In this document: one piece after another, positions 41,108 to 49,311 of the stretch
Layout of the letters: every line of letters starts with the position of its first letter
How positions within the stretch are numbered: the first letter of the stretch is position 1
NCBI RefSeq assembly: GCF_024172125.1
Contig: NZ_JAMZEA010000016.1
Coordinates: forward strand, 182,220 to 246,219
Direction of reading: 5' to 3'
Origin: Actinomadura rupiterrae
Lineage (GTDB): Bacteria > Actinomycetota > Actinomycetes > Streptosporangiales > Streptosporangiaceae
Length of the DNA: 64,000 nt
Program-made: the position numbers and the translations under genes
The notes under the pieces: generated by a model
What the model saw: the letters and a program-made list of their open reading frames with translations, nothing else
What the model was told of the DNA's origin: nothing
The model's database searches: none

Positions 41108-41326
41108 GCCACCACCCTCACCGGACGGCGCACTGAACCCGTGCTCACCACCCGTGACCGCGTCTTTACGGCGTGCCGCCGCTGAATTATGGTGAGGTCG
41201 AAGGGTCCGGAAGCATGGCCCCTCTCGCCGGCGAGTCCGCGATGAGGTGTCATGCACGGGCCTTTCGCCATTCCCGGCACGCCCGCGCGACGAGCCCTCC
41301 CGGCACGCCCGCGTGAGGCGGTGCGG

Positions 41327-42085
41327 TCAGTCGCGGTCGTCCAGGTCGTCGCCGGTGGTGATGGCGAGGACGCCGGGCTGCTCGGACAGCGCGGCGGTGA
41401 GGTCGTGGACGTCGCCCGTGCCGTCCAGGACGAGGGTGACGGCGGCCGAGTGGTGCGGTTCGGTCTCGCCGCGCCCGCGCCGCTCGTCGCGTCCGGGGTC
41501 GGAGTCCTCGTCGAGGTGGTCGCGGTCCACGGCGGCCTCGACGACGGAGAAGCCGCGGCCGGTGCACTCGGTCAGCGTGCGTCTCAGCACGCCGCGCCCG
41601 TCCCGGTAGACCATGCGGACGCGGACGCGCCCCGGATGCCGGGCGAACCGCTCCAGCGGCAGCAGCCGGACGAGCCCGTTGAGCCCGAGGACGACGCCGA
41701 AGTGCCCGGCGGTGACGGCGATCGCGAGCAGCCACAGGCCGCCGCCCGCCGCCATGCCGACCGCGGCGGTCACCCAGACCACGGCCGCGGTGGTGAGGCC
41801 GCGCACCGCGTCCCGCCGGACGAAGATCAGCCCGCCGCCGATGAAGCCGATGCCGGACACGATCTGCGCCGCCACCCGGGACGGGTCGAACGACACGTGC
41901 GGCCCCGGCACGTTCGCGAAGCCGTACTTGCTGACCAGCATGAACAGCGCCGCGCCGACGCCGACCAGCGTGTGCGTGCGCAGTCCCGCGCTCTTGTTCC
42001 GCAGCCCGCGTTCGAGCCCGATCGCCGCCGACAGCACCAGTGCCAGCAGCAACTCGCCGAGCTGGACCCACCCCTGACCCTGCAT
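41327..42085 (-). CDS. MgtC/SapB family membrane protein
   Basis: A 252-residue membrane protein with four to five hydrophobic helices in residues 1-145. The family signatures are AIGLERGLRNKSAGLRTHTLVGVGAA and IVSGIGFIGGGLIF, followed by RGLTTAAVVWVTAAVGMAAG. The soluble C-terminal region (about 150-252) is ACT-like, with an Asp/Glu/Arg-rich insert (DRDHLDEDSDPGRDERRGRGE). MgtC proteins modulate ATP synthase or Mg2+ homeostasis in pathogens; the role in actinomycetes is unclear. The start at 42085 gives the usual MgtC N-terminus; an upstream in-frame ATG adds 18 residues. Divergent from the catalase. Confidence 0.9.
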   Translation of the reverse strand: MQGQGWVQLGELLLALVLSAAIGLERGLRNKSAGLRTHTLVGVGAALFMLVSKYGFANVPGPHVSFDPSRVAAQIVSGIGFIGGGLIFVRRDAVRGLTTAAVVWVTAAVGMAAGGGLWLLAIAVTAGHFGVVLGLNGLVRLLPLERFARHPGRVRVRMVYRDGRGVLRRTLTECTGRGFSVVEAAVDRDHLDEDSDPGRDERRGRGETEPHHSAAVTLVLDGTGDVHDLTAALSEQPGVLAITTGDDLDDRD

Positions 42086-42263
42086 GCCCGTCCACTCGCT
42101 CCCCTCGCCTAATGAGGTGCCCTTCCCCGGGAAGCGCACGGAAAACTCCGGGCAATGCGGACGGAAAACACGCCCGGACGCGGATCGATCACGGGCCCCG
42201 GGCGGAGGTTAGGAGCCGTGTCGGGGGCAGGGGGAAGGGGACGGCCCAGGACGAGGAGGACGG

Positions 42264-44405
42264 ATGTCCGCTGACAGGCAGCAGCCCAGCGAGCAGCAGC
42301 CCGGCGACCAGCAGCAGTCCGGCGACCAGCAGCAGCGCGGCGGCCGGCGGCGGCCCGGCAAGCAGGGGCAGCTCGACCAGGCGCGGGTGGCCCCGGACGA
42401 CGGGGTGCTCACCACCGACCAGGGGATCGCGGTGGACGACACCGACAACTCCCTGGCGGCCGGCGAGCGGGGGCCGACGCTCCTGGAGGACTTCCAGCTC
42501 CGCGAGAAGATCACCCATTTCGACCACGAGCGGATCCCGGAGCGGGTCGTGCACGCGCGCGGCGCCGGCGCGTACGGCCGGTTCCACCCGTACGACGGCT
42601 GGCTCGCCGACTACACGACCGCGCGGTTCCTGTACGAGCCGGAGACCGACACCGACGTGTTCGTCCGGTTCTCGACCGTGGCCGGGTCGCGCGGGTCGGC
42701 CGACACCGTCCGGGACGTCCGGGGCTTCGCGACGAAGTTCTACACGGGCCAGGGCAACTTCGACCTGGTCGGCAACAACATGCCGGTCTTCTTCATCCAG
42801 GACGGGATCAAGTTCCCCGACTTCGTGCACGCGGTGAAGCCGGAGCCGCACAACGAGATCCCGCAGGCGGCGTCCGCGCACGACACGCTCTGGGACTTCG
42901 TCCAGCTCCAGCCCGAGACGATGCACATGATGATGTGGCTGATGTCGGACCGGGCGGTCCCGCGCAGCTTCGCGACGATGCAGGGCTTCGGCGTGCACAC
43001 GTTCCGGCTGGTGAACGCCGAGGGCCGGAGCACGTTCGTGAAGTTCCACTGGCGGCCGCTGCTCGGCACGCACTCGCTCGCCTGGGACGAGGCGCAGAAG
43101 ATCGCGGGCAAGGACCCCGACTTCAACCGGCGCGACCTGTGGGACCGCATCGAGGCCGGGCTGTTCCCCGAGTTCGAGCTCGGTGTCCAGCTGATCGCGG
43201 AGGAGGACGAGCACCGGTTCGACTTCGACCTGCTGGACCCGACCAAGCTCGTCCCGGAGGAGGAGGTTCCGGTCCGTCCGGTCGGCAGCATGGTGCTGAA
43301 CCGGAACCCGGAGAACTTCTTCGCCGAGACCGAGCAGGTCGCCTTCCACCTCGGCAACGTCGTGCCGGGCATCGACGTCACCGACGACCCGCTGCTCCAG
43401 GCCCGGCTGTTCTCCTACCTCGACACGCAGCTGATCCGGCTCGGCGGGCCGAACTTCCCGCAGCTGCCGGTGAACCGGTCGGTCGCGCCCGTCCGGAACC
43501 ACCACCGGGACGGCTACCACCAGACCGAGATCCACCAGGGCCGCGCCGCCTACCACCCCAACTCGCTGTCGGGCGGCTGCCCGGCCCTCGCCGGGGAGGG
43601 CGCGTACACGCACTTCCCGGAGCGCGTGGACGGCCGCAAGATCCGCAAGCGCAGCGACAGCTTCGCCGACCACTACGGCCAGGCGACGCTGTTCTGGAAC
43701 AGCATGGCCGACTGGGAGCGGGACCACATCGTCGCGGCGTTCCGCTTCGAGCTGGGCAAGGTCGAGCACCGGCCCATCCGGGAGGGTGTCGTCGCGCACC
43801 TGAACGAGGTGGACCACGAGCTGGCCGTCCGGGTCGCGGAGGGGATCGGCGTCGAGCCGCCCAAGTCGTCCGGCCTGCCGAACCACGGCCGGTCGTCGCC
43901 CGCGCTGAGCCAGGCGAACACCTCCTTCGCCTCGGCCCGCGGACGCAAGATCGCGGTGCTCGCCGCGGACGGCGTGGAGTCGGGCGTCGTCGCGAGCGTC
44001 GGCGAGACGCTGATCCGCGAGGGCGCGATCGTGGAGGTGCTCGCGGCGGACGACGGGACGGTCCAGGCCCTGAACGGCGCGCGCGTGGAGGTGACGCGCC
44101 GCCTCGGGACGGTCGGGTCCGTCCTCTATGACGCGGTCGTGGTGCCCGGCGGGCCGGAGTGCGTCGAAGCGCTCGCGCAGGACGGCGACGCGCTGCACTT
44201 CGTCACCGAGGCCTACAAGCACTGCAAGCCGGTCGCCGCGCACGGCGCGGGCCGCGAGCTGCTGGAGAAGGCCGGGATCGTCTTCACCGACGACGATCCG
44301 GCGCTGATCGTGGCGTCCGACGAGGCCGTCCTGGCGTCCCGCGTCCAGGCCGCCGTCGCGGCCCACCGCAACTGGGAGCGCAAGACCGACCACATCCCGG
44401 CCTGA
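42264..44405 (+). CDS. katE: Large-subunit (clade 2, HPII-type) catalase
   Basis: A 713-residue haem catalase that disproportionates hydrogen peroxide. Core motifs are RVVHARGAGAYG with distal H97, the FDLVGNNMPVFFIQD segment with the catalytic Asn near 171, and the proximal-tyrosine segment RLFSYLDTQLIRLG. Length and the C-terminal DJ-1/glutamine-amidotransferase-like domain (from about residue 555, RKIAVLAADGVESGVVASVG) identify the large HPII class. The N-terminus has a Gln-rich repeat (QQPSEQQPGDQQQSGDQQQ) encoded by short DNA repeats. It is followed by a terminator and probably belongs to a stationary-phase or stress response. Confidence 0.96.
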   Translation: MSADRQQPSEQQPGDQQQSGDQQQRGGRRRPGKQGQLDQARVAPDDGVLTTDQGIAVDDTDNSLAAGERGPTLLEDFQLREKITHFDHERIPERVVHARGAGAYGRFHPYDGWLADYTTARFLYEPETDTDVFVRFSTVAGSRGSADTVRDVRGFATKFYTGQGNFDLVGNNMPVFFIQDGIKFPDFVHAVKPEPHNEIPQAASAHDTLWDFVQLQPETMHMMMWLMSDRAVPRSFATMQGFGVHTFRLVNAEGRSTFVKFHWRPLLGTHSLAWDEAQKIAGKDPDFNRRDLWDRIEAGLFPEFELGVQLIAEEDEHRFDFDLLDPTKLVPEEEVPVRPVGSMVLNRNPENFFAETEQVAFHLGNVVPGIDVTDDPLLQARLFSYLDTQLIRLGGPNFPQLPVNRSVAPVRNHHRDGYHQTEIHQGRAAYHPNSLSGGCPALAGEGAYTHFPERVDGRKIRKRSDSFADHYGQATLFWNSMADWERDHIVAAFRFELGKVEHRPIREGVVAHLNEVDHELAVRVAEGIGVEPPKSSGLPNHGRSSPALSQANTSFASARGRKIAVLAADGVESGVVASVGETLIREGAIVEVLAADDGTVQALNGARVEVTRRLGTVGSVLYDAVVVPGGPECVEALAQDGDALHFVTEAYKHCKPVAAHGAGRELLEKAGIVFTDDDPALIVASDEAVLASRVQAAVAAHRNWERKTDHIPA

Positions 44406-44409
44406 GCGT

Positions 44410-44431
44410 CCGCCCGAGTCCGCGCGGGCGG
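44410..44431. terminator. Terminator hairpin between catalase and deacetylase
   Basis: CCGCCCG at 44410-44416 pairs with CGGGCGG at 44425-44431 around an eight-base loop, five bases past the catalase stop and ten before the convergent deacetylase stop. Confidence 0.52.
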
Positions 44432-44441
44432 GGCATATCGG

Positions 44442-45308
44442 CTAGGCCGGGGGCTGGACGTAGTCCTCCAGGCGGGCGACGGTGTAGCCCTGCTTGGCGA
44501 TGTGCTTGAGGAGCGCGGCGAACATCTCGGTCATCGTCGCGCCCTTGAGCTCCTTCGGCCCGCGGAAGTGGGCGAGGATGATGTCGCCGGGGTGCAGCTT
44601 CTTCGCGGCGTCGTCGTACTGCATGTCGTGGATCTGCATGGACTCGCGCCAGAGCGCGATGCCGTGGATGCCGCACGCCGCGGCCGCTTCCTGCGTGGCC
44701 ATGTTGTAGCTGCCGTAGGGCGGACGGAACAGGTACGGCTTGGTCGCGTACTGCTTGACCAGGATCGACTGGTCGCCGCAGATCTGCTGCTTCTGCGACT
44801 CCGGCCCGAGGCTGCGCATGACCGGGTGGTTCAGCGTGTGGTTCTGGATGTGGTTGCCAAGCGCCTGAAGCGGCTTGAAGTACCCGTAGTTCACCTTGAC
44901 GGCGTCGTTCATCAGGAACATCGTGAACGGGACGCGCAACTCCCGCGCCATCTCGACGAACCTCGGGTCCTTCTCCGCGCCGTCGTCGATGGTGACGAAC
45001 ACGATCTTCTCGCTCGTCGGGACGGCCCGGAACACCTTCGCCGGGCCCTTCTTCGACAGCTTGATCGGCTTGTCGGCGGGCGCCGCGGGCGCGGGCCGCA
45101 TCGGCTTGAGCCCCCACTTCGCCCACGCGGCGGGATCGACCTGAGTGCTGCCGTCCTTGCCCTTGCCGTCTCCGGGAGTGCCGCCGGTGCCGCCCGTCCC
45201 GCGGTCGGAGTCGCCCGACACCTTGCATCCGGCCAGTCCGGCCAGCAATGCCGCGCAGCAGACGCCCGCGGCGAGCCGCCCGAAGGCGGCGGAAACACCG
45301 GTCCCCAC
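44442..45308 (-). CDS. Polysaccharide deacetylase (NodB-type) lipoprotein
   Basis: A 288-residue exported lipoprotein starting at GTG. The signal peptide ends in the lipobox LAGC (C28), followed by a Gly/Thr/Lys-rich linker. The NodB domain shows motif 1 VTIDDGAEK with the DD pair, motif 2 HTLNHPVM with metal-binding histidines, motif 3 RPPYG, and the C-terminal LAHFRG. It should remove N-acetyl groups from an extracellular polysaccharide such as peptidoglycan, chitin or a surface polymer. It probably acts at the membrane face of the wall. Convergent with the catalase. Confidence 0.92.
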   Translation of the reverse strand: MGTGVSAAFGRLAAGVCCAALLAGLAGCKVSGDSDRGTGGTGGTPGDGKGKDGSTQVDPAAWAKWGLKPMRPAPAAPADKPIKLSKKGPAKVFRAVPTSEKIVFVTIDDGAEKDPRFVEMARELRVPFTMFLMNDAVKVNYGYFKPLQALGNHIQNHTLNHPVMRSLGPESQKQQICGDQSILVKQYATKPYLFRPPYGSYNMATQEAAAACGIHGIALWRESMQIHDMQYDDAAKKLHPGDIILAHFRGPKELKGATMTEMFAALLKHIAKQGYTVARLEDYVQPPA

Positions 45309-45407
45309 CCGGCACCCTCCCCGTCAAAGATCCCCGATGCGCACAACCTAGCGGCACCGCGCCCCCGGCGCTATCGGCCCCCGGGCCTGTTCACCGAGAC
45401 GCCGGGT

Positions 45408-45505
45408 CAGCCGGGACGCAGAGCCAGTCGTGTCAGTCGGGCCAGCCGGGACGCAGGGCCACTCGGGTCAGCGGGGTCGGTCAGGTCAGCCGGGACGCAG
45501 AGCCA
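45408..45505. repeat. Three dispersed 19-bp direct repeats
   Basis: CAGCCGGGACGCAGAGCCA occurs at 45408-45426 and 45487-45505, and with one change (AGGGCCA) at 45443-45461. Degenerate GGGTCAGC blocks fill the spaces. It is non-coding, between the start of the deacetylase gene and the stop of the nitronate monooxygenase gene. The role is unknown. Confidence 0.7.
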
Positions 45506-45529
45506 GCGGGGTCAGCTGGGTCAGCGGGG

Positions 45530-46546
45530 TCAGCGCGGGGTGAGGCGGTCGAGGACGTCGGCGGCGGGGGCTTCGGTGGCGCTGCGGAAGGCCGTCCCGG
45601 CCCAGAGGTTGACGGCGTCCGCGTCGCCGCGGGCGGCGGCGGCCTTGCGGAGCGGGGACGTGATGTAGTGGACGTCCGGATAGGCGGCCGGGGCCTCGTC
45701 CGAATACCGGGAGAGGAAGCGGTTGACCAACCCGCGCGCGGGTCGTCCGCTGAACGCCCTGGTCACGGCCGTCTCGGTGAACCTCGGGTCGGCGAGGGCG
45801 GCCTTCGCGACGGGTGTCGCGCCGCTTTCCGGGCAGCGCAGGAACAGCGTCCCGACCTGGGCGGCGACCGCGCCGAGGTCGAGCACCTCGGCGACGTCCC
45901 CGGCGCTGCCGATGCCTCCGGCGGCGAACAGCGGCAGGCCGGTGACCGCGCGGACGGCGGGCAGGAGCTCGCGCAGCGGCAGCGCGCACTCGGTCGTGTT
46001 GGTGAACGAGCCCCGGTGCGCGCCCGCCTCGGTGCCCTGGACGCACAGCGCGTCCGCACCGGACTCCACGGCCTGCCGCGCCTCGTCCACGGTCGTCACG
46101 GTCACGACGGTCGTGACGTCCGCCCGCCGGAACGCCCGGACGACCTCCCGTGACGGGCAGCCGAAGGTGAAGCTGACCAGCGCCGGAGGATCGGCGAGGA
46201 GGTCTTCCACCTTGGCGTCGTAGTCGTCGTCGCGGGCCTTGGGCGTGCCGAGCTCGGCGTCCAGGTCCGCAGCCTCGTCCGCGAGGAGGTCGCGGTAGGC
46301 GGCCACGGCGGCGTCGTCCACATCGTCGTGGGACGGCATGAACAGGTTCACGCCGAACGGGCCGCCGGTGAGCGCCCGCGTCGCCTCGATGTCGTTCCGG
46401 AGCTGCGCGGCGGTCTTGTACCCGGCGGGCAGGAACGCCTGGCCGCCCGCCTCGACGACGGCCGCGACCAGCTCCGGACGGCCCGCCCCGCCCGCCATCG
46501 GCGCCAGCACCACCGGCTTCCGCTGCGCCCAGACCGCCTCGCCCAT
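45530..46546 (-). CDS. Nitronate monooxygenase family protein
   Basis: A 338-residue FMN-dependent TIM-barrel enzyme of the nitronate monooxygenase/2-nitropropane dioxygenase family. Typical blocks are the N-terminal PVVLAPMAGGAGRPELVAAVVEAGG, PFGVNLFMP, SFTFGCPSREVVRAFR, GADALCVQGTEAGAH, LPLFAAGGIG and QVGTLFLRCPES. These assemble the FMN phosphate site and the catalytic-His segment (GTEAGAHRG). It oxidises alkyl nitronates such as propionate-3-nitronate, detoxifying them, with substrate inferred from the family. GGAGG lies five bases before the ATG. It is divergent from the dehydrogenase at 46648. Confidence 0.88.
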   Translation of the reverse strand: MGEAVWAQRKPVVLAPMAGGAGRPELVAAVVEAGGQAFLPAGYKTAAQLRNDIEATRALTGGPFGVNLFMPSHDDVDDAAVAAYRDLLADEAADLDAELGTPKARDDDYDAKVEDLLADPPALVSFTFGCPSREVVRAFRRADVTTVVTVTTVDEARQAVESGADALCVQGTEAGAHRGSFTNTTECALPLRELLPAVRAVTGLPLFAAGGIGSAGDVAEVLDLGAVAAQVGTLFLRCPESGATPVAKAALADPRFTETAVTRAFSGRPARGLVNRFLSRYSDEAPAAYPDVHYITSPLRKAAAARGDADAVNLWAGTAFRSATEAPAADVLDRLTPR

Positions 46547-46647
46547 CCGCGCCTCCCCGAGATCGCGGGACCCCCGTGCGGCGGGGACGTCCCGTCCCTC
46601 GGCAAGATAGTCGGCGGACGGCGCGAGGCGATCGGGAGGGGTGCGGG

Positions 46648-47556
46648 GTGCGGATCCTGCTGCACTACGACGGCGAGTTCGAGCGGCCCGGCTGGGACGT
46701 GGCCATCTGCTCGGAGCAGGACGAGGAGCGCTTCGCCGCGCTGCTCCCGGACGCGGAGGTCATCTGGCACGTGCTGCGGCCGCTGACCGCGGCCGACTTC
46801 GACCGCGCGCCGAAGCTCCGGCTCGTCCAGAAGCTCGGCACGGGCGTCAACACCATCGACCTGGACGCGGCGGAGGAGCGCGGCATCACGGTCGCGAACA
46901 TGCCGGGCCGCAACGCGCAGGCCGTCGCCGAGACGAGCCTGCTGCTGATGCTCGCCGCGCTCCGCAAGGTCGTCGCGTTCGACGCGCGCACCCGTGCCGG
47001 ACGCGGCTGGCCCGCCGAGCGCGCGCTGACCGGCGGCGAGATCGCCGGACGGACGGTCGGCCTGCTCGGCGGCGGCGAGATCGCGACGCTGCTGCGCGGG
47101 ATGCTGACCGCGATCGGCGCGAACGTGCTGTTCACCTCGCGGACGCCGCGTCCGGACGACCCGTCCTGGCGTCCGCTGGACGACCTGCTCCGGGCCAGCG
47201 ACATCGTGTCGGTGCACATCCCGCTCACCGATGAGACGCACCACCTGCTGAACCGCGAGCGGCTGGCGCTGCTCCGCCCCGGCGCGGTCGTGGTGAACAC
47301 CGCACGCGGCCAGATCATCGACGAGCGCGCGCTGCTGGACGCGCTCGACTCCGGCCACCTCGCGGGCGCGGGCCTCGACGTCTTCGAGCAGGAGCCCGTG
47401 GACGCCGGCAACCCGCTGCTCCGGCGCGAGGACGTCGTGGTCATGCCGCACGTCGCGTGGCTCACGCACGAGACGTGGGACCGCTACTTCGAGGTCGCGA
47501 TGGAGAACGTCCGCCGCCTGGAGGCGGGCGGCGAACTCCTCCACCGCGTCCGCTGA
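46648..47556 (+). CDS. D-isomer-specific 2-hydroxyacid dehydrogenase
   Basis: A 302-residue NAD(P)-dependent dehydrogenase. The catalytic Arg lies in VVNTARGQIID, the Glu in GLDVFEQEP and the His in VMPHVAWLTHET. The nucleotide-binding loop reads GLLGGGEIATLLRGML, a variation on GxGxxG. It reduces 2-keto acids or oxidises D-2-hydroxy acids; phosphoglycerate, glyoxylate and lactate-type substrates cannot be separated here. GTG at 46648 has GGAGG eight bases upstream. It converges with the DUF4334 gene and is divergent from nitronate monooxygenase. Confidence 0.92.
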   Translation: MRILLHYDGEFERPGWDVAICSEQDEERFAALLPDAEVIWHVLRPLTAADFDRAPKLRLVQKLGTGVNTIDLDAAEERGITVANMPGRNAQAVAETSLLLMLAALRKVVAFDARTRAGRGWPAERALTGGEIAGRTVGLLGGGEIATLLRGMLTAIGANVLFTSRTPRPDDPSWRPLDDLLRASDIVSVHIPLTDETHHLLNRERLALLRPGAVVVNTARGQIIDERALLDALDSGHLAGAGLDVFEQEPVDAGNPLLRREDVVVMPHVAWLTHETWDRYFEVAMENVRRLEAGGELLHRVR

Positions 47557-47571
47557 CCCGACCGGAGGGCG

Positions 47572-48030
47572 CTACGGCTCGCGGGTGAGGTGGAAGTAGA
47601 GGACGGCCGGCTCTCCCTTGGCGTCCATCGCGCCCATCACCACGTCGTCGGAGACCCGCCGGAAGTGGTCGATGATCGGCTGCTCGTCGTAGACCATCGC
47701 CACCGACGGGACGCCGTCCAGGACGATCTCGCGCAGCCGCGCCGAGCCCATCCCGTCGTAGATGTAGAGGGCGCCGCCGTCGGTGCGGCAGACCAGCGGG
47801 TCGACGTTCTCGGGGTCGTCGAACCGCTTGCCGTACCAGCGCAGCCGCGTGAGCAGCCGGGCCAGCCGGTCCTCGGGGTCGAACAGGCCGCCGCGCCACA
47901 GCCCGGTCAGGTCGGACGCGGCGACGGGCGGCAGCGCCCTGAACAGGGTCGCGAGCTCGCCCGGGTTCGGGCGCTCTTCTCCGAGAACCAGGGCGAGGGC
48001 GCGGGATTCGATGCTGACGGACGTGCTCAT
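47572..48030 (-). CDS. GXWXG/DUF4334 domain protein
   Basis: A 152-residue protein. The N-terminal GXWXG motif reads DLTGLWRGGLFDPED. The DUF4334 domain follows with LRWYGKRFDDPENVDPLVCRTD, a long conserved run through GSARLREIVLDGVPSVAMVYDEQPIIDHFR, and VMGAMDAKGEPAVLYFHLTRE at the end. The biochemical role of this family is unknown. It is the last gene of the minus-strand set with the zinc alcohol dehydrogenase, P450 and hydratase, and may serve the same degradation or tailoring route. AGG lies five bases before the ATG; a GTG two codons upstream is possible. Confidence 0.82.
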   Translation of the reverse strand: MSTSVSIESRALALVLGEERPNPGELATLFRALPPVAASDLTGLWRGGLFDPEDRLARLLTRLRWYGKRFDDPENVDPLVCRTDGGALYIYDGMGSARLREIVLDGVPSVAMVYDEQPIIDHFRRVSDDVVMGAMDAKGEPAVLYFHLTREP

Positions 48031-48133
48031 GTCCACCTCAGAGGATTGACGGACGTCGCGAAGCGGGGGTGGTGGTCCCGGCCCCTGTCCCCGGTGACAG
48101 GGCGGACCTCGGGGGCGCCCGTCCCCGCCGCCG

Positions 48134-49303
48134 CTACGGCAGCAGGACGGGTTTGACGGTCGTGCCGGACAGCGCGTCCGCCTCGGCGCGGGCGATGTCG
48201 GCGAGCGGATAGGTCTGGATCAGGCGGTCGAACGGCAGCAGGCCGCGCCGCCACAGGTCGGTCATGCGTGGGACGAGGGTCTGGGGGACGGCGTCGCCCT
48301 CGATGATGCCCCGTACGGTCCGGCCCATGAGCATCAGGGTCGGATCGAGGCGATAGTCCTCCGTACCCACGCCGACCAGACCGCACACTCCGGTCGTCCG
48401 CAATGCGGCGAGGGCTGTCGCGACGGCGTCCGGACGGGCGGTGGTGTCGAGCGCGTGGTGGAAGCCGTCGCGCACCACGGCGCGGAGCCGTTCGCCCAGG
48501 TCGGGGGCGGCGCCGTCCAGGGCGTGCGTGGCGCCCAGCTCCAGCGCGAGGTCGCGGCGGGCGGGGAGCAGGTCGACCGCGACGATCGGGGCCGCGCCGG
48601 TGAGCCGGGCGGCCATCACCGCTGACAGGCCGACCGCGCCCGCGCCGAACACGACGAGCGACTCCCCCGGACGGACGGCAAGGGCCAGCAGCACCGACCC
48701 GACGCCCGTCTGGACGCCGCAGCCGAGCGGTCCGAGCATCTCGATCGGGAGGTCCTCGTCCACCTTGACGGTGTTCCGGACGGTCGCGAGCGCGTGCGTG
48801 GCGAACGACGACTGCCCGAACCACCGGTTGTGGACGGCTTGGCCGGACTTGTCGAACGCGCGCGGACGGCCGTCCATCGCGGCGGCGGCCATGTTGAGGC
48901 GTGCCATGCCCGCGCAGTATCCGGGCCGTCCGTCATGGCAGTTCCGGCACTGTCCGCAGGAGTCGAACGAGAGCACGACGGGATCCCCGACCGCGAGGCC
49001 GCTCGCTCCCGGTCCGATCGCCTCGACGTGGCCCGAGCCCTCGTGCCCGAGGACGACCGGCTTCGGCACCCGGTCGCCGGGGACGCGTCCGAGCAGGTCG
49101 GTATGGCACATTCCGGCGCCCGCGATCCGGACGAGCACCTCGCCCGGCCCCGGCTCGGCCAGCTCGACCGGCTCCAGCGAGTAGGGCGCGTCGTGGCCGC
49201 GCAGTACCGCCGCCGTCGCGGACACCGTGTTTCCGGCCGTCTTGGTTCCGGTGGGCAGGGACCCGGTGGGCAGGGACCCGGTGGGCTGGGTTCCGGACGC
49301 CAT
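48134..49303 (-). CDS. Zinc-dependent alcohol dehydrogenase (aryl/terpenoid type)
   Basis: A 389-residue medium-chain dehydrogenase. The catalytic zinc ligands are C66 (GMCHTDL), H87-E88 (GHEGSGH) and C195 (GPLGCGVQTG). The structural zinc site is C116-x2-C119-x2-C122-x7-C130. The NAD-binding loop reads VVFGAGAVGLSAV. It resembles the benzyl/aryl-alcohol branch. The first 26 residues contain a PTGSL repeat written by a 15-bp DNA repeat (49251 on), so true translation could start at the GTG for V27 (49225). It follows the P450 by eight bases and probably oxidises the alcohol that the P450 makes. Confidence 0.93.
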   Translation of the reverse strand: MASGTQPTGSLPTGSLPTGTKTAGNTVSATAAVLRGHDAPYSLEPVELAEPGPGEVLVRIAGAGMCHTDLLGRVPGDRVPKPVVLGHEGSGHVEAIGPGASGLAVGDPVVLSFDSCGQCRNCHDGRPGYCAGMARLNMAAAAMDGRPRAFDKSGQAVHNRWFGQSSFATHALATVRNTVKVDEDLPIEMLGPLGCGVQTGVGSVLLALAVRPGESLVVFGAGAVGLSAVMAARLTGAAPIVAVDLLPARRDLALELGATHALDGAAPDLGERLRAVVRDGFHHALDTTARPDAVATALAALRTTGVCGLVGVGTEDYRLDPTLMLMGRTVRGIIEGDAVPQTLVPRMTDLWRRGLLPFDRLIQTYPLADIARAEADALSGTTVKPVLLP

Positions 49304-49311
49304 CGTGCCGG

